Below, one piece after another: positions 1 to 12,000 of a stretch of DNA of 25,859 bases. Source of the DNA: JANRIZ01 sp033764445 (GTDB lineage Bacteria; Verrucomicrobiota; Verrucomicrobiia; JAWXBN01); NCBI GenBank assembly GCA_033764445.1, contig JANRIZ010000041.1, positions 1 to 25,859 of the forward strand, read 5' to 3'. How positions within the stretch are numbered: the first letter of the stretch is position 1; the number at the start of each line of letters is the position of its first letter. Position numbers and translations under genes: made by a program. The notes under the pieces are model-generated. The model ran no database searches. It was not told the origin of the DNA and was given only the letters and a program-made list of their open reading frames with translations.

Positions 1-3000
1 GGCGATCAGGTCCGGTCCGGCATTGCCCACCTGACCAAGATTGCCACTGGTGATATTGAGCGTGAAGTCACCCGTGGTGGAGACCAGGTCCAGCAGGAGA
101 TCATTTGTCTCATTGATCCCAATATTGCCGCCACCCGTGGATTGCGCATTCAGGGTCACCACCGTCGTTTCAATCGGCGAGGTCGCCCCGATGCCGTTGA
201 GGGCCAGCAGGACCAGATTGTTGCCTGTGATATCCACGCCCGCATCCTGCGGCGTGTTTTCCTCGATGCTGCCAGCCGTGGCGCGCAGGGTGACATTGTC
301 CGTTCCCCCGGCGGCATTGATCTGATTGACCGTGATGCTCCCGGCCAGGTCACGGATGATGATGTCCCCGTTGAAGGAGGAGGCGTTGTTGACAAAAATC
401 CCGGCATCCTCGGTGATGTCGATGTCACCGGCCAGCAGGGTGTCGATATCAAGGGTGTTGACATTGGTCAGGAGGGTGGCGAACCCGCGGGCATCCACCG
501 TCAGCGTGGCCCCGGTGACCTTGCCGGTGGTCTGGGTGATGTTCCCGAACACATCCAGGGTCACATTCCCCAACGTCCCGCCGGTGCCGGCGGTCACCGT
601 ATTGAGGGTGGCGTTGCCGCCGGTGCCCGCGCTGCCCACGTTGAGGACCACATTCCCATTGAGGGCGAGGACCGAATCAAACGTGACCGAATCCGTCTCG
701 GTGATGGTGACGTTCCCGTTGGCCGTGGTTGTGACAAAGACATTGGCCACGGTCGTCTGGATGGTCACCGCACCCTCGGCATTGACCGTGAGCCGGTCGC
801 CGGCCGCCGTCCCGGAAACGTGGTTGATCCCCCCGCCAAGGACGGGATCCAGTCCGGTATTCAGATAAAGATCGTAGGGAACGGGCGTGTAGAGACCCGC
901 GCTGAGGGTCAGTGACTGCCCGGTATTGACGTAGATATCACCGGCATTGGCCTCGATGCCGCGCAGGTCCGCCGCCCGCAGGTCCGAAAGGGTGAGACTG
1001 TCCTTTTCATTGATGACAATGTTGCCGGCGGCGGAAGAGCGGACATCCGCCTCATTGGCCTGCGTGTCCAGCGTGACGGCCCCGCCCGCATCAACAATGA
1101 GCTGGTCGGCGGTGATCCAGCCCGTCCCGGCCCCGTTTTCGAGGACCGCCCCGTCGGCGAGCAACGTCACATCCCCGAGACTGCCGGCATTGATCAGATC
1201 AACAGTGATCGTTCCACCGTTGGGAAAGAGAGTCGTCAGGGTGATGTCATTGGCGTCACTGTTGGTGAGGGATTGCACGTCCCGTGCGTCGAGGGACTGG
1301 TTGGCGGTCACCGAGATGGCCCCGTTGGCCGTGTCGAGATCCGTCAGGATCAGGCTGTCAAATTCCGAAACCGTCAGGAAACCCGCGCCCGTGACGCTGG
1401 CATCCAGGCTGGCGACCCGGGTGAGAACGTCAATGGACCCCGCCGCCGTCGCCGTGAGAAGATTCGCCTCGATGTCATCGGTCGAACGGGTGATGCCCCC
1501 CACGGTGGTGATCAGCGTCACATCCCCGGCCCGGTCCACCCCGCCCTCCTGCGTGTGGATGTCACCGGTCAGAACCGCCCCGGCGGCATTGACGGCAATA
1601 TCGCCGTTGGCCGTGGTCAGCCGGGTGAGGGTGATCCCGTTCAATTCATTGACCGTCAGGTTTCCGAGCCCGAGGACCTGGGCATCGACGGTGACGGCGG
1701 CCGTGTAAAGCAGGGAGGCCGTCAGGGACTGCGTCACCAAATCCCTGGTGGTCACACGCGCCGTATTGGCCACGGTGATGGGCCCGCCCAGGGCCGTGAG
1801 ACTGACCAGGTCCTCCACAGTCACATTCTGGTTGATGAGCAGACTGCCGGAGGTGCCGCCGGAGGTGAGATTCATCTGGCTGCCCACGGCCGAGGCCGTG
1901 ACAGCCGCATCGACGGTGATCGTCCCCGATCCATCCGTCCCGGCGGTCATGGCCACCGTGCCGACCGTGGCCCCGAGGGTCAGGGCCCGGTTGATATTGA
2001 TGTTGTTGACCGACTGCCAGGCCGTTCCCTGAACGGTCACCGGCAGGGCCCCGGCCACGATGGTGATGTTGCCGTTGCCCGTCCCGGCGGAGGCGATGGT
2101 GATGAGGTCCAGACTGCCCTGCACCGTGAGGGCCTGCGTATCATCGAGAACATTGACCTCGGACCCGCGGAGCGTGGTCGTGTCGCGCAGGGTTTCCCCG
2201 TAAACATTGACCCGGCCCGCCAGCGTATCATTGCGTCCGATGGTCACCCGCGTGAACCCGTCCTTGAGCGCCGAAAGATCGCCGCGCACCCAGATGCTTC
2301 CATTCCAGACATCCCCGGTGAGGTCCAGTTCCGGCGAGGCGACTTCGGCGGCGAGATTGCGCGTGCCATCGGGCAGCAACGGCGCATTTTGCCCGACGCG
2401 GATCTCGCGGTCGGCGCTGACAGGCATCATCGTGATGGTGACCCCCTCGATGGGCTGGATGTCGTAGACGACCGTCACCGGGGTGACCGTCCAGTACCAG
2501 GGCCATGAGTACCACCAGCGCCAGGTGCTGTAGGAACTCTGAGTCTTGAAATTGATCTCGTCGGCGGCCAGCGTGATATTGCCACCCGTGCCCGCCGATC
2601 CCCCGGCCTTGATGCGTTCCGCGTAGAGGGTCCGTCCCGAGTCGAGCAGGATGTCGATATCCCCAAAGGCCGTTTCCATCCCCTGCAAGCCGTCCACCGT
2701 GACGATATTGACGTCGCTGTTGGACTTCAGGAAGATGTTGCCTCCGACGGCGGCATCGCGGGAGACGCCTGCCAGACGCGAGGAATTGACCAAAATGCGG
2801 CTGGCGGCCTGGCCGATGCTGAACTTGGCATCCAGGGAGATGGAACCGTTGCGCGCCTCGAGGGACCCGCCAAAAGTGCCCGGGGTGTTGAAGATCGAAC
2901 CGTTGTAATTGGTGAGTTTGATCAGCCCCGTGCCATTGCCGTTCTGGTTGGCCGGGATGATGTAGCGAAGCATGTCCCCGACGGGGGCGACCGATCCGTT

Positions 3001-6000
3001 CTGCACGGCCAGCGGGGTCGGAGGGATGACAATCTCGGCCCGGCCCGGGATGTATACGCCCGAACGTCCGGGAATGAAGTGATACAAACCGCCAATCCAG
3101 ACATACTGGCTGGCCACCCCCGGAATGTACTGGTCGGCGACCGCCGCCAATTCAGAGTTGGTGGTCCCGTTGAGCAGCGAGGTGCCGCCGACACCCTGGG
3201 TGCTGGTGAGATTGATGGCTGCGACGGCCGGAATCACATCGTACTTGAGTTCGAGGGCCGTCCCGCCGGCATTCACACCCCAGTGCGGAACCGAGATGGC
3301 ACTCCGTCCGGGCAGGTTGATGGCCGGGTAACCCGAGTATCCGAGAATGCTTTCATGGGTGAGACCCTGCAGCCCGGTCACCTGCATGGCGCCGACATAG
3401 GTGTTGTAAAGCGGGTACCAGCCGTAGAGCGGCAGAAACACCCATACATAGGAAATTTCCGGGATGTAGGCGGAACTCGTGCCGGGAATGACAATGCGCG
3501 GGGTGGAGGCAAACACGCTGCCCGGGGAACTGGTGATCCGCACCGGTCCGGAGTTCAGGGGAGACACGCTGCTGCCCAGTTCAAAGACGGAAATGTAACC
3601 CGGATCGGGATTCTGGACATTGATGCGGATGCTGCCGTTGTTGCGGGCATTGATGTGGTGATCAACGGCAATGCCCTTGGTCAGATCCCAGTTGATGCTG
3701 CCCGCCTCGATGTTGCTCAGGAGCTTGATGCGTCCGGCCGTCACCACCGACTGTTCACCCAGGTCCGCCCAGCTGTCCGTCGAGGCGGAATTGCCCAGAC
3801 GGATGGTGAACCCACCCGCATCGATCAGGAAGCGTTCCAGGCCGGAGTTGGCCATGCTTTCGCGTCCGTTTTGGACCACCGAAAGGCTCGCATTAAATTC
3901 ATCCGCACGCGTGGGCAGGAGCAGGAGGGTGTCGGTTCCATTGGTGCCCGTATCCGTGAGGTTGACCGCGCCCGCGCCCGGGTTGTTGGGCGGATTCTGG
4001 TCGCCCAGATTGATGGCGTAAAAATCCGATCCGTTGCGGCCGTCGATGGTCAGGGTATGGGGGAAGAAATGGGTGACATTGATGCGGTCGGAGCCGGAGC
4101 CCGAATCAACGCGGTTGAACCGGCCCGGATCCGCAAAGGCCACGTTGGCCCCGCTGGTGGCACTGTAGAGAATGCGTCCGAGGTTGAACTCGATGTTGGT
4201 GGTCACCGCCGAGAAATCCATGCGGTTGGCGACCGTATCGGTCTGCTCGGTGATGCGGTCCCGGCCCCAGCCGTTTTGAAACAGGTAGGTATCCGCCCCG
4301 TAACCGCCATCCAGTGTATCACTGCCCGCATCCCCCTGAAGGGTGTCGGCCACGTCCACGGTGGGGTTGGTCTGGTCGTAGGCGACCAGAAGGTCGTTGC
4401 CCGACCCGCCAAAAAGCAGGTCCCATTTCTGGCTGCCGTAGATCTTGTCGTTGCCCGCCCCCCCGCGCAGGATGTTGGGATTGGCCGAGGTCACCAGACT
4501 GGCGGCCAGACCCGCATACAGGATGTCGTTGCCATCGCCACCATCAAAGTCCACCACCGCACGGGTCAGCGAACGGGCATCAATGACGTCATCGTAGGCC
4601 CCGCCATAGGCGACGACTTTTTTGACGCCGGAGTACACCGCGCTGGGGTTGCCGGGCAGAAACTGGAGCGTCACCCGCACATCCTCGCCGCCATTGGCGT
4701 TGTCGGCGACGTGTTCGATGAGGACCTTCTCCCACATGTCCCGGATATCCGGGAAAATGCGGGCACTGGCATGGGGCCCGATATTGATTGTCAGGGTCGT
4801 CCCGTTCAGGGTCGCGGGCACGGCCACCGGATCGTTGCCGTAAAACTGCTCGTGGAAGACCTCCCAGGGCCCGAAATGATATTCAAAGACACGGGTCCAA
4901 TCGAAAATCGCAAAGACATCCACGTAAATGACCACGTCAAACGATCCGATGATGTCGATATCGATCTCATTCCAGCGGCCTCCCGGCAGGGAGCGCAGGA
5001 TTTCACGTTCACTCTCACGGATTTTACCGTCATGGTTGGGGTCATTCCAATCAATGAGCGCATCGACGGTGAAGCTGGCCTCGATGCCGGCCTCAACGAC
5101 GGCCAGATTGACCGAGCCGCCGATGCCAATCGTAAAGGTCAGCCCAAACTCGGAGACATCCTTGAGCCCGGCGGTGCTGGTTCCCGCGCTGGGCAGCAAT
5201 CCGTCATTGCCGATATCACTCATGTAAAAACCCTGGGTGTCCCATCCAAAACCCAGATCCACAAAGCCGGTGATGGAGGCAAAAAGTTTCCCCTGCAACA
5301 CCGGCGCGGGCGGCACGGGGAAACGTTTTTCAAAGGTCAGTCCGAAGGAAAATTTGGGCAGGTCAATGAGCACCAGGTTGGCCTGTTCGCCGAGCAGGAG
5401 CCGGACCGTTTCCTTGGGGTCGAAGATGCCCAGGTACATGCCGCCCCCCTTCATGCCGGCGACGGCCTTGACCTTGGAGGCGTTCGAATCCCCCTTGGCA
5501 TCGGCGGCGGCCTGTTTGTACTTGTCCCAGCTCTCGGTGGACTTGGCCTTGTCGCTCCTGCTCTTGCTGTCAAAATCCATCGAGGACTTCGGCCCGGTCA
5601 GCAGGCTGCCCTTGAGGGGAATGCCCACACCCCTTGAAGCCCCGATACTCACCCCATTGCGGGCCTTGTTGCTGGCGGAGGGATCGTTGTCCGCGTAGGT
5701 CTGGATGTTGACCTCGGAAACGGCGTTATTGACCAGGCCGCGGATGAAATCCAGGGCCTTGATGGCGGCCAGGGCACTCGGATTGACATAACCAAACGCC
5801 GCCGCCAGGTCCACCACCGTGAAGGAGCGTCCGATGACATAATCAATGAAGGGAATTTCCGTGGTCAGAAAATCAAGCATCGGGTCAAACGGCGCCATGG
5901 CCGAATTGATGAAATCAAACATCGGCTTGAAGACCGACCCAAAGGCCGTGGTCAGGTCCACATTGATGTTGATCATGTCCACCTTGGGCCCCAGCAGACG

Positions 6001-9000
6001 TCCGGTATTCTCCCCGGCCTGATACACCCCGTCATCGTTGGCATCCTGCCAGTAGCTGGAGGCATCGGGCACAAAACCCGCCCCACCGGTCATGGGCATC
6101 GTGGAGTAGACATCCGTTCCGGTGCCCCCCGTGTATCCCGAGCCGTACCGCCAGTCCAGACACCAATCCAGCGTGATGTCTGCCGCAACGGAATGTTTCG
6201 TATGCAGGTTGAGATTGATATCGGCATCGGCATTGAGCGTGAGGTTGACCATCTGGTCGGGCCGCTTGCCGTACTGCTCGGTGACCGTCCAGCGTTTGCT
6301 GGAGGTGGTGCCGGAGGTGTCCCCGTCATTGAGATTGAGGTTGTACCGTCCGTAAAAGCCGCTGTTGCCGGTGAAGATGGTCCCATCGCCCAGGTTGAAG
6401 GTCAGCGGCACGCCCTTGTTGTCCTTGGCCTTGACAGTCAGGTCGTACATGCTCCCGGCAAAGGTGGTTTGGGCAAAATCCTGGATTCCCACGGTACTGA
6501 GGCTCCCGTCCAAAACCGCCGCAAAGGACAGGCGGACATCCGGCGTGGCCGCATTGCCGTCGGCATTTTCCAGGAAATAGAAGCCATCGGTCAGGGACAC
6601 GCCAAAACCCCAGTCAAACTCGAAGTAACTCTGGATGGTCACCCCCCGGTTGTCCCCGACGGGACTGACGTTCAATCCGGTGTAGGGGACGGCCAGGTCG
6701 ACGTCATCGATGGTGAATTCGGCAAACTTTTTGCGCAGGGACAGCTCGAACTGCACCGCCGTCGCACTCGAGGGCGCCTCGTCAACACCGTCATTGTCGC
6801 TGTCGTGGTCGGCGGACCAATCCCAGACGGAGGCCACACCCACCGAATCCACGGTCTTGGCGGTGATGGCGGTGTTTTTGGTGCCGGTCAGGTATCCCAT
6901 GCCGCCGGGGTCGCTGCCCAAAATGCTCCAGAGGGTGTCGCGCACGGCATTGATCGGGTTGTCCTCCCCGCGCAGGTTGTTGCGGAGGGCGGCGGTCAGT
7001 CTCGCCCGGAAATTTTCAATGTACTGGGTGGCATCGGTCAGCTGGGTCCCCGTCAGCGGCATGCGCTCGCCGGTTTTCATATCGAGCGCAAATTGCAGGT
7101 CAAAAAGGGAAAGGTCCATGCTGTCGGCGACCATCACCGGATCGCGCAGCAGGCGCAGGATGTCCGAATCGGGAATGTTGTCGGCCACCGGCGGGAGGTT
7201 TTCAAAATTGACCGTGTAGAAAAAGCCCGTCTGGAAACGGACATTCGATCCCGCCGAGGTGATGTCCACCGGCGGACCGTTGCGGGTGTAGGAAAGCTGG
7301 AAGGTGTTGGTGTCCGCATTGATGACGTAGTAGGTCTGGTAGGTCCGCAACCCGCCCGGCACCACGGAGGTGGTGGCGTTGTCGATCATGATCGCGGTCC
7401 CATTGGCCAGACCGTGTGCGGTCCAGGTGATGGAATCCACATTGACTTTGACATTGGCCCCCGGGGAGGTGATGTCGACAACGGCGGCTGTCGCGGGGTT
7501 CCAGACCTGGAAGGTATTGGCCGTGGGATTGACAACCGTGTAGGTGGCACCCAGGGTCAGCCCGCCCGGGGCCGAATCACCCGTGAAATAGATGCGGGTT
7601 CCGGAGGCCAGCCCGTGCGCGGCCAGGCCGATCTCATTGGTCAGATCATTGACGGCCACCACGGCGCTCAGCGGATTGACCGTCACCGGCGGGGAGGTGG
7701 TTCCCAAAATGCGCTTGGGCGGGAAACTCACCTGGTCGAGGTAACGCTGCATGCCCGAGACATAGATTCCCACATTGGTGCCGGCGGAGGTCAGGTCAAT
7801 GGCCGTCCCTCCCAGGCTGGTGGCCAGCTGGAAATCCGAGGCGGTGCTGTTGACCACAAAATACGTGGTGTCGAAGGAGATTCCCCCGGGGGCCGACTGA
7901 CCCGTGAAAACGACCTTCTGCCCGTTGGCATAGGGGTTTGAGGCGAGCTGGATGCGGTTGGTGCCGGCATTGACCGTGACGGACGTGGGCTGATCGTTGT
8001 TGATGGAAATGACCAGGGAACCGAGGTTGACAGCGACCTCCTCGTTGCGGGTGTTGCGGGTGGTCACCTTGATCGGATCGATGGTGGTGGCCTCGCCCGT
8101 GGCGGTGGTCACGGCAAACCCGCCGAAGACGGTGGTTTTGCTGTTGCTGAAAATCAGATGGTCCGAGGTCCCGCCGAGATTGCTGGGGGTCTGGGTCTGG
8201 ATGAAACGAACCCCCTCATTGACCGAACCGTCGTTGATCTGCCCCCCCTCAACGGACACCCGCATGTTGGTGATTTCGGCGACGGAATCGGCAAAGTCGG
8301 CCCGTTCCAAAACCCAGGGGGTGGTGGCCGATCCAAGGTTCTTGACAAGGTAGATGCCGTTGTGGCTCTGGGTGGTCTGGTTTTTGACCAGGATCCGGTC
8401 CCCCGCCAGCAATCCGCGGTATCCGTCAATGGAAAGGTCATCCATCGAACCGTTGGCGGAGGCGGTCAGTGTGGCCCCCACCCCGAAACTGCCGTTGTTG
8501 TAGGTGGCGGCAAGATTTGCCGTGGTGGCCAGCTTCACCACCCACGGGAGGGCCTGGTTGCCCACCACATCCAGGCTCATCGACATCGGATCGACCAGAC
8601 GGGCAAAGGTGACCGTGGAGGTTCCGAGGGTGGTCAGCGGGGACATCTGACGGAAGCGCATGCCGCCATAGGTCGCACCCTGCGAAACAGCCACCACCAG
8701 GTTGGAAAGTTCCCCGACCGTATCGGCGGACGCCACACGGGTCAGGACCCAGCTTGAAACTCCGGCCGCACCGAGGGAGGTGACCTGATACAGGCCGTTT
8801 TGTGCATCCTTGACCGAGGAGGATTCCCCCTGGGACTGGACGGAAACCAGAACCTGGTCGCCCACCACCAGACTGGTGATCCCGTCGATGCCCGCCGCAT
8901 TCAACGACTCCAGGGCCGTGCTGGTCAGTGTCCCGGCCCCATTGTTGTACGTGGCCGCCAGCGGGAGGGTGGTGGCCACGCGGGCGGTCTGGTTGTTGGC

Positions 9001-12000
9001 GGTGATGGTCCGGTCAAAGGCCGCCGGATCGATGATGTGCTGGATGCCGTTGGAATCGAGCTGAAGGAGGCTGCCATCCCGATTGACGGCCGCACTGCCG
9101 TTGATGATCCGGAGGGTGGCGGCCCCGACGGGGATGTCAAAATTCAGGTTCGGCGCACTGAGGGCGACATCCACATCCAGCCGCGTGGAATCGTAGAGGA
9201 AAGGGGTGGGGGTGAGCTTTGTCCCGGCCGTGTCCGTGATTTTGATCCCCATGTCCAGGGACAGACGGGCGAGGGCGGAGAGATTGACCAGCAGATTGTT
9301 GTAGCCGGTGGCCAGCGCGGCGATCGAAAGTTCCTGGGCCACCAGCGGGGAATTTCCCCAGGCATCCCCGAGCTTGCCCATGTCAATGTACAGGGGCAGG
9401 GAATCAAAGAAATTCTGCACCCAGTCGGCATTGATGTTGAGGGTGATCTCATTGCCCACCGTCACAAAACCCAGGGACAGCGCGGAGGCATCCAACCCGA
9501 GCCCAAGCTCCAGACGGCTTTCGAGTTCCTGCAGCGAAAGCGGGGGGGAGGCCTTGACCGAATCGATCAGACTGCCGAATTCCCGGCCAAAATCCACCAG
9601 CTGCAGGAGCGAATCGTTGATGAAGGGCAGCTTCGCGTCAAAAATCGTCGAGGGAATGCCCACAGGCGTGTGCGCCATGAAATCCGAGAGACTTCCACTG
9701 ACCGCCTGCAGGGCCATGACCACATCGTCAAAGGTCAGCCGCGCCAGCCTGTCCACCCCGTTGAGATTGGTGTAGGTGGGCTCGACCCAGTTGAGATTGT
9801 TCAGATCAATGGGCTGGAGCGATGTCCCGTTGCGGGTCTGGAGATCGAGCACCATTTTGGGATTGGTTCCAAAGGAAAGACCCGTCACCGCGGCACCCGT
9901 CAGCGTCAGCGTGTCGAGGGTCAGCCGCGCCATGGAATCATTGGCGGCAACCCCCGTGCCATTGATCGTGCCCAGCCGGGCGACATCCCCGGGACGCGCC
10001 TCGACCATGGCCATGCCCAGGGTATTCATGTCAAAGCGCCGGTTGGCGACGGAATCCTCAAGGCGCACCCGGGTGTTGGCGATGACATCGAGCACCGACC
10101 CCGCGCCGGACTGGAATCCGACCATTCCCAGGTTGGCTTTGACACCCACCGGGGCGGCGGAAATGGTGGCCTTGGCATCAAAGGTGGCGTTGTCGATGAA
10201 GCTCTGGATTCCGATGCGGCGTGCAAAAAGTGTGGTGTCCTCAAAACCCAGCCGGGTCACCGACGGATTGGCGGAGGCGGCCTTGAAACGGATGGTATTG
10301 ACCGTGCTATCGATGACCTTCAGAGCCACCTGGCTGGACTGGCCAAACTGGACGGCCTTGACCTTCGTTCCCAATCCGGCGGTGCCCAGGGCGGAGTTGA
10401 TGGCGGTGAGCATCCCGGCCATGTTGCCGAAATTGGCCGCCGTCACCGTGACCGTGGTCCAGGCCCCGCTGTCCAGGGAGACCTGAAAGACCGCATTGCC
10501 ATCGGCGGTGATATTGTACGCCGCCGCCTGGATCTTGTCGCCATCGGCCGCGGTCACCCGCAGGATATCCGAGGTGGTTTCGGCATAGGAATCCGCCCGG
10601 AAGCCCAGATCGGCCCGCGCGGCATTGGCGGTGGTCTGCACATACTGGTTGGCGGCCTGGATGCGAAGCCAGGTGGCCCCACGGATCACATTGGCATCGG
10701 CATTCAGTGTGAAGGTCAGTTTGTTGCTGCTGACCCCCGCCTGCACAATCTGGTAATCGTACCCGAACCCGCCGAACATGGCGGCGGCACTGGCGTTGCG
10801 GATCTCGTAGTTGATGTCGTCGATGAGATCCTGGCGCGAACTGTTGTCGAGGGTGTCGGCCGCCCGCACGGTCACCTGGATCGGAGCCCCATTCTGATAG
10901 GTCAGGGTCAGGACCAGGTCGGTGGTGAGCTGTCCGTTGGCGGGAATGTTGCTGGATCCCGTGGCGCTGGCCACCTGACCGGAATCGTTGACGAATCCGA
11001 GCGTGGAAACCATGGCATTGTTGATATTGGCGGTAAAACTGGCGGAGGTCCGGACGGACAGGGAATCCGAGGAGGTCTTGGCGGGGTTGCTGCGCAGCTC
11101 GATGCGGTCGGAGGTGTCCGCCCGGGGGGAGGTGACGACAAAGGCCTGGACGGTTTGATTGGCAAAACTCGCGGCCCCGTTCAAAAGTCCGGCGACAGTG
11201 CGGATGGCGGCATTGATGTCATCCTTGAGATCACTGAGACTTGAATTGTCCGTGGTGGCGGACTGGAGAACCGTGACCGTGTGTTCCACCCCGTCATCGA
11301 GCTGGATTTTGAACTCGGCATTGCCCGACAATTTCCCGTTCCAGTTGTTGAGCGCGACATATCCGTCCCGGAGATCAACGGTCAGATCATATCCGGCAGG
11401 ATCGACATACCCGACCGGGGGGGCGACGGTCAGGGTCTGGGTGGCCCCGACGACCGGGTCCATCTTGAATCCGAAATCAAAATCAACGGTCACCTGCGGA
11501 TTGATCGTCACCGAGGAGGCTGTCTCCACATTGGTCAGCTCCCCGAGGGTCGAACCGGGACTGAATTTGCCGGTGACCGGGTCGAGGCTCAGGCTGAAGG
11601 CCACGGGAAAATAGATTTCCTGTGTGGGGTTGGGGTCGGGGGAGACGCGCTTGACGTACTGGGCCTGGCCGGTGAGAAACCCCTTGGTGCTGAGCAATCC
11701 GGCCAGTTCCTGAAGGGTCGTGAAACTCGGGGTCCCCACCTTGCTGGCCAGGGTCAGCTGCGTGGAAGTAAGCGTGGCGGCGGCCAATCCCAGCGTGGAT
11801 TGGATGCCCGACGAGGCGGCCACGGTGAAGCTGCTGACCTCCCCGGTGTCCCCCCCGGGTTTGACGGCGAAAAATTCCAGCTTGCCGCCGGAGGCCCGCA
11901 CATCGATGCCCGAGCTGGAATTGCCATTCTGGACATTGAACCATTTGAGGGCCTGACGCAGGTCCTTGACCAGGTCCTCAATGCCGTTGTCGGTCAAAAG

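Noticed and set aside
3079..5637. Long plus-strand frames across 1-14,334 (for example 852, 814, 582 and 575 codons)
   Set aside because: They all lie exactly codon-opposite to the giant minus-strand gene and exist because that gene avoids TTA, CTA and TCA. Their products are Gly/Arg/His/Asp-rich nonsense without domains.
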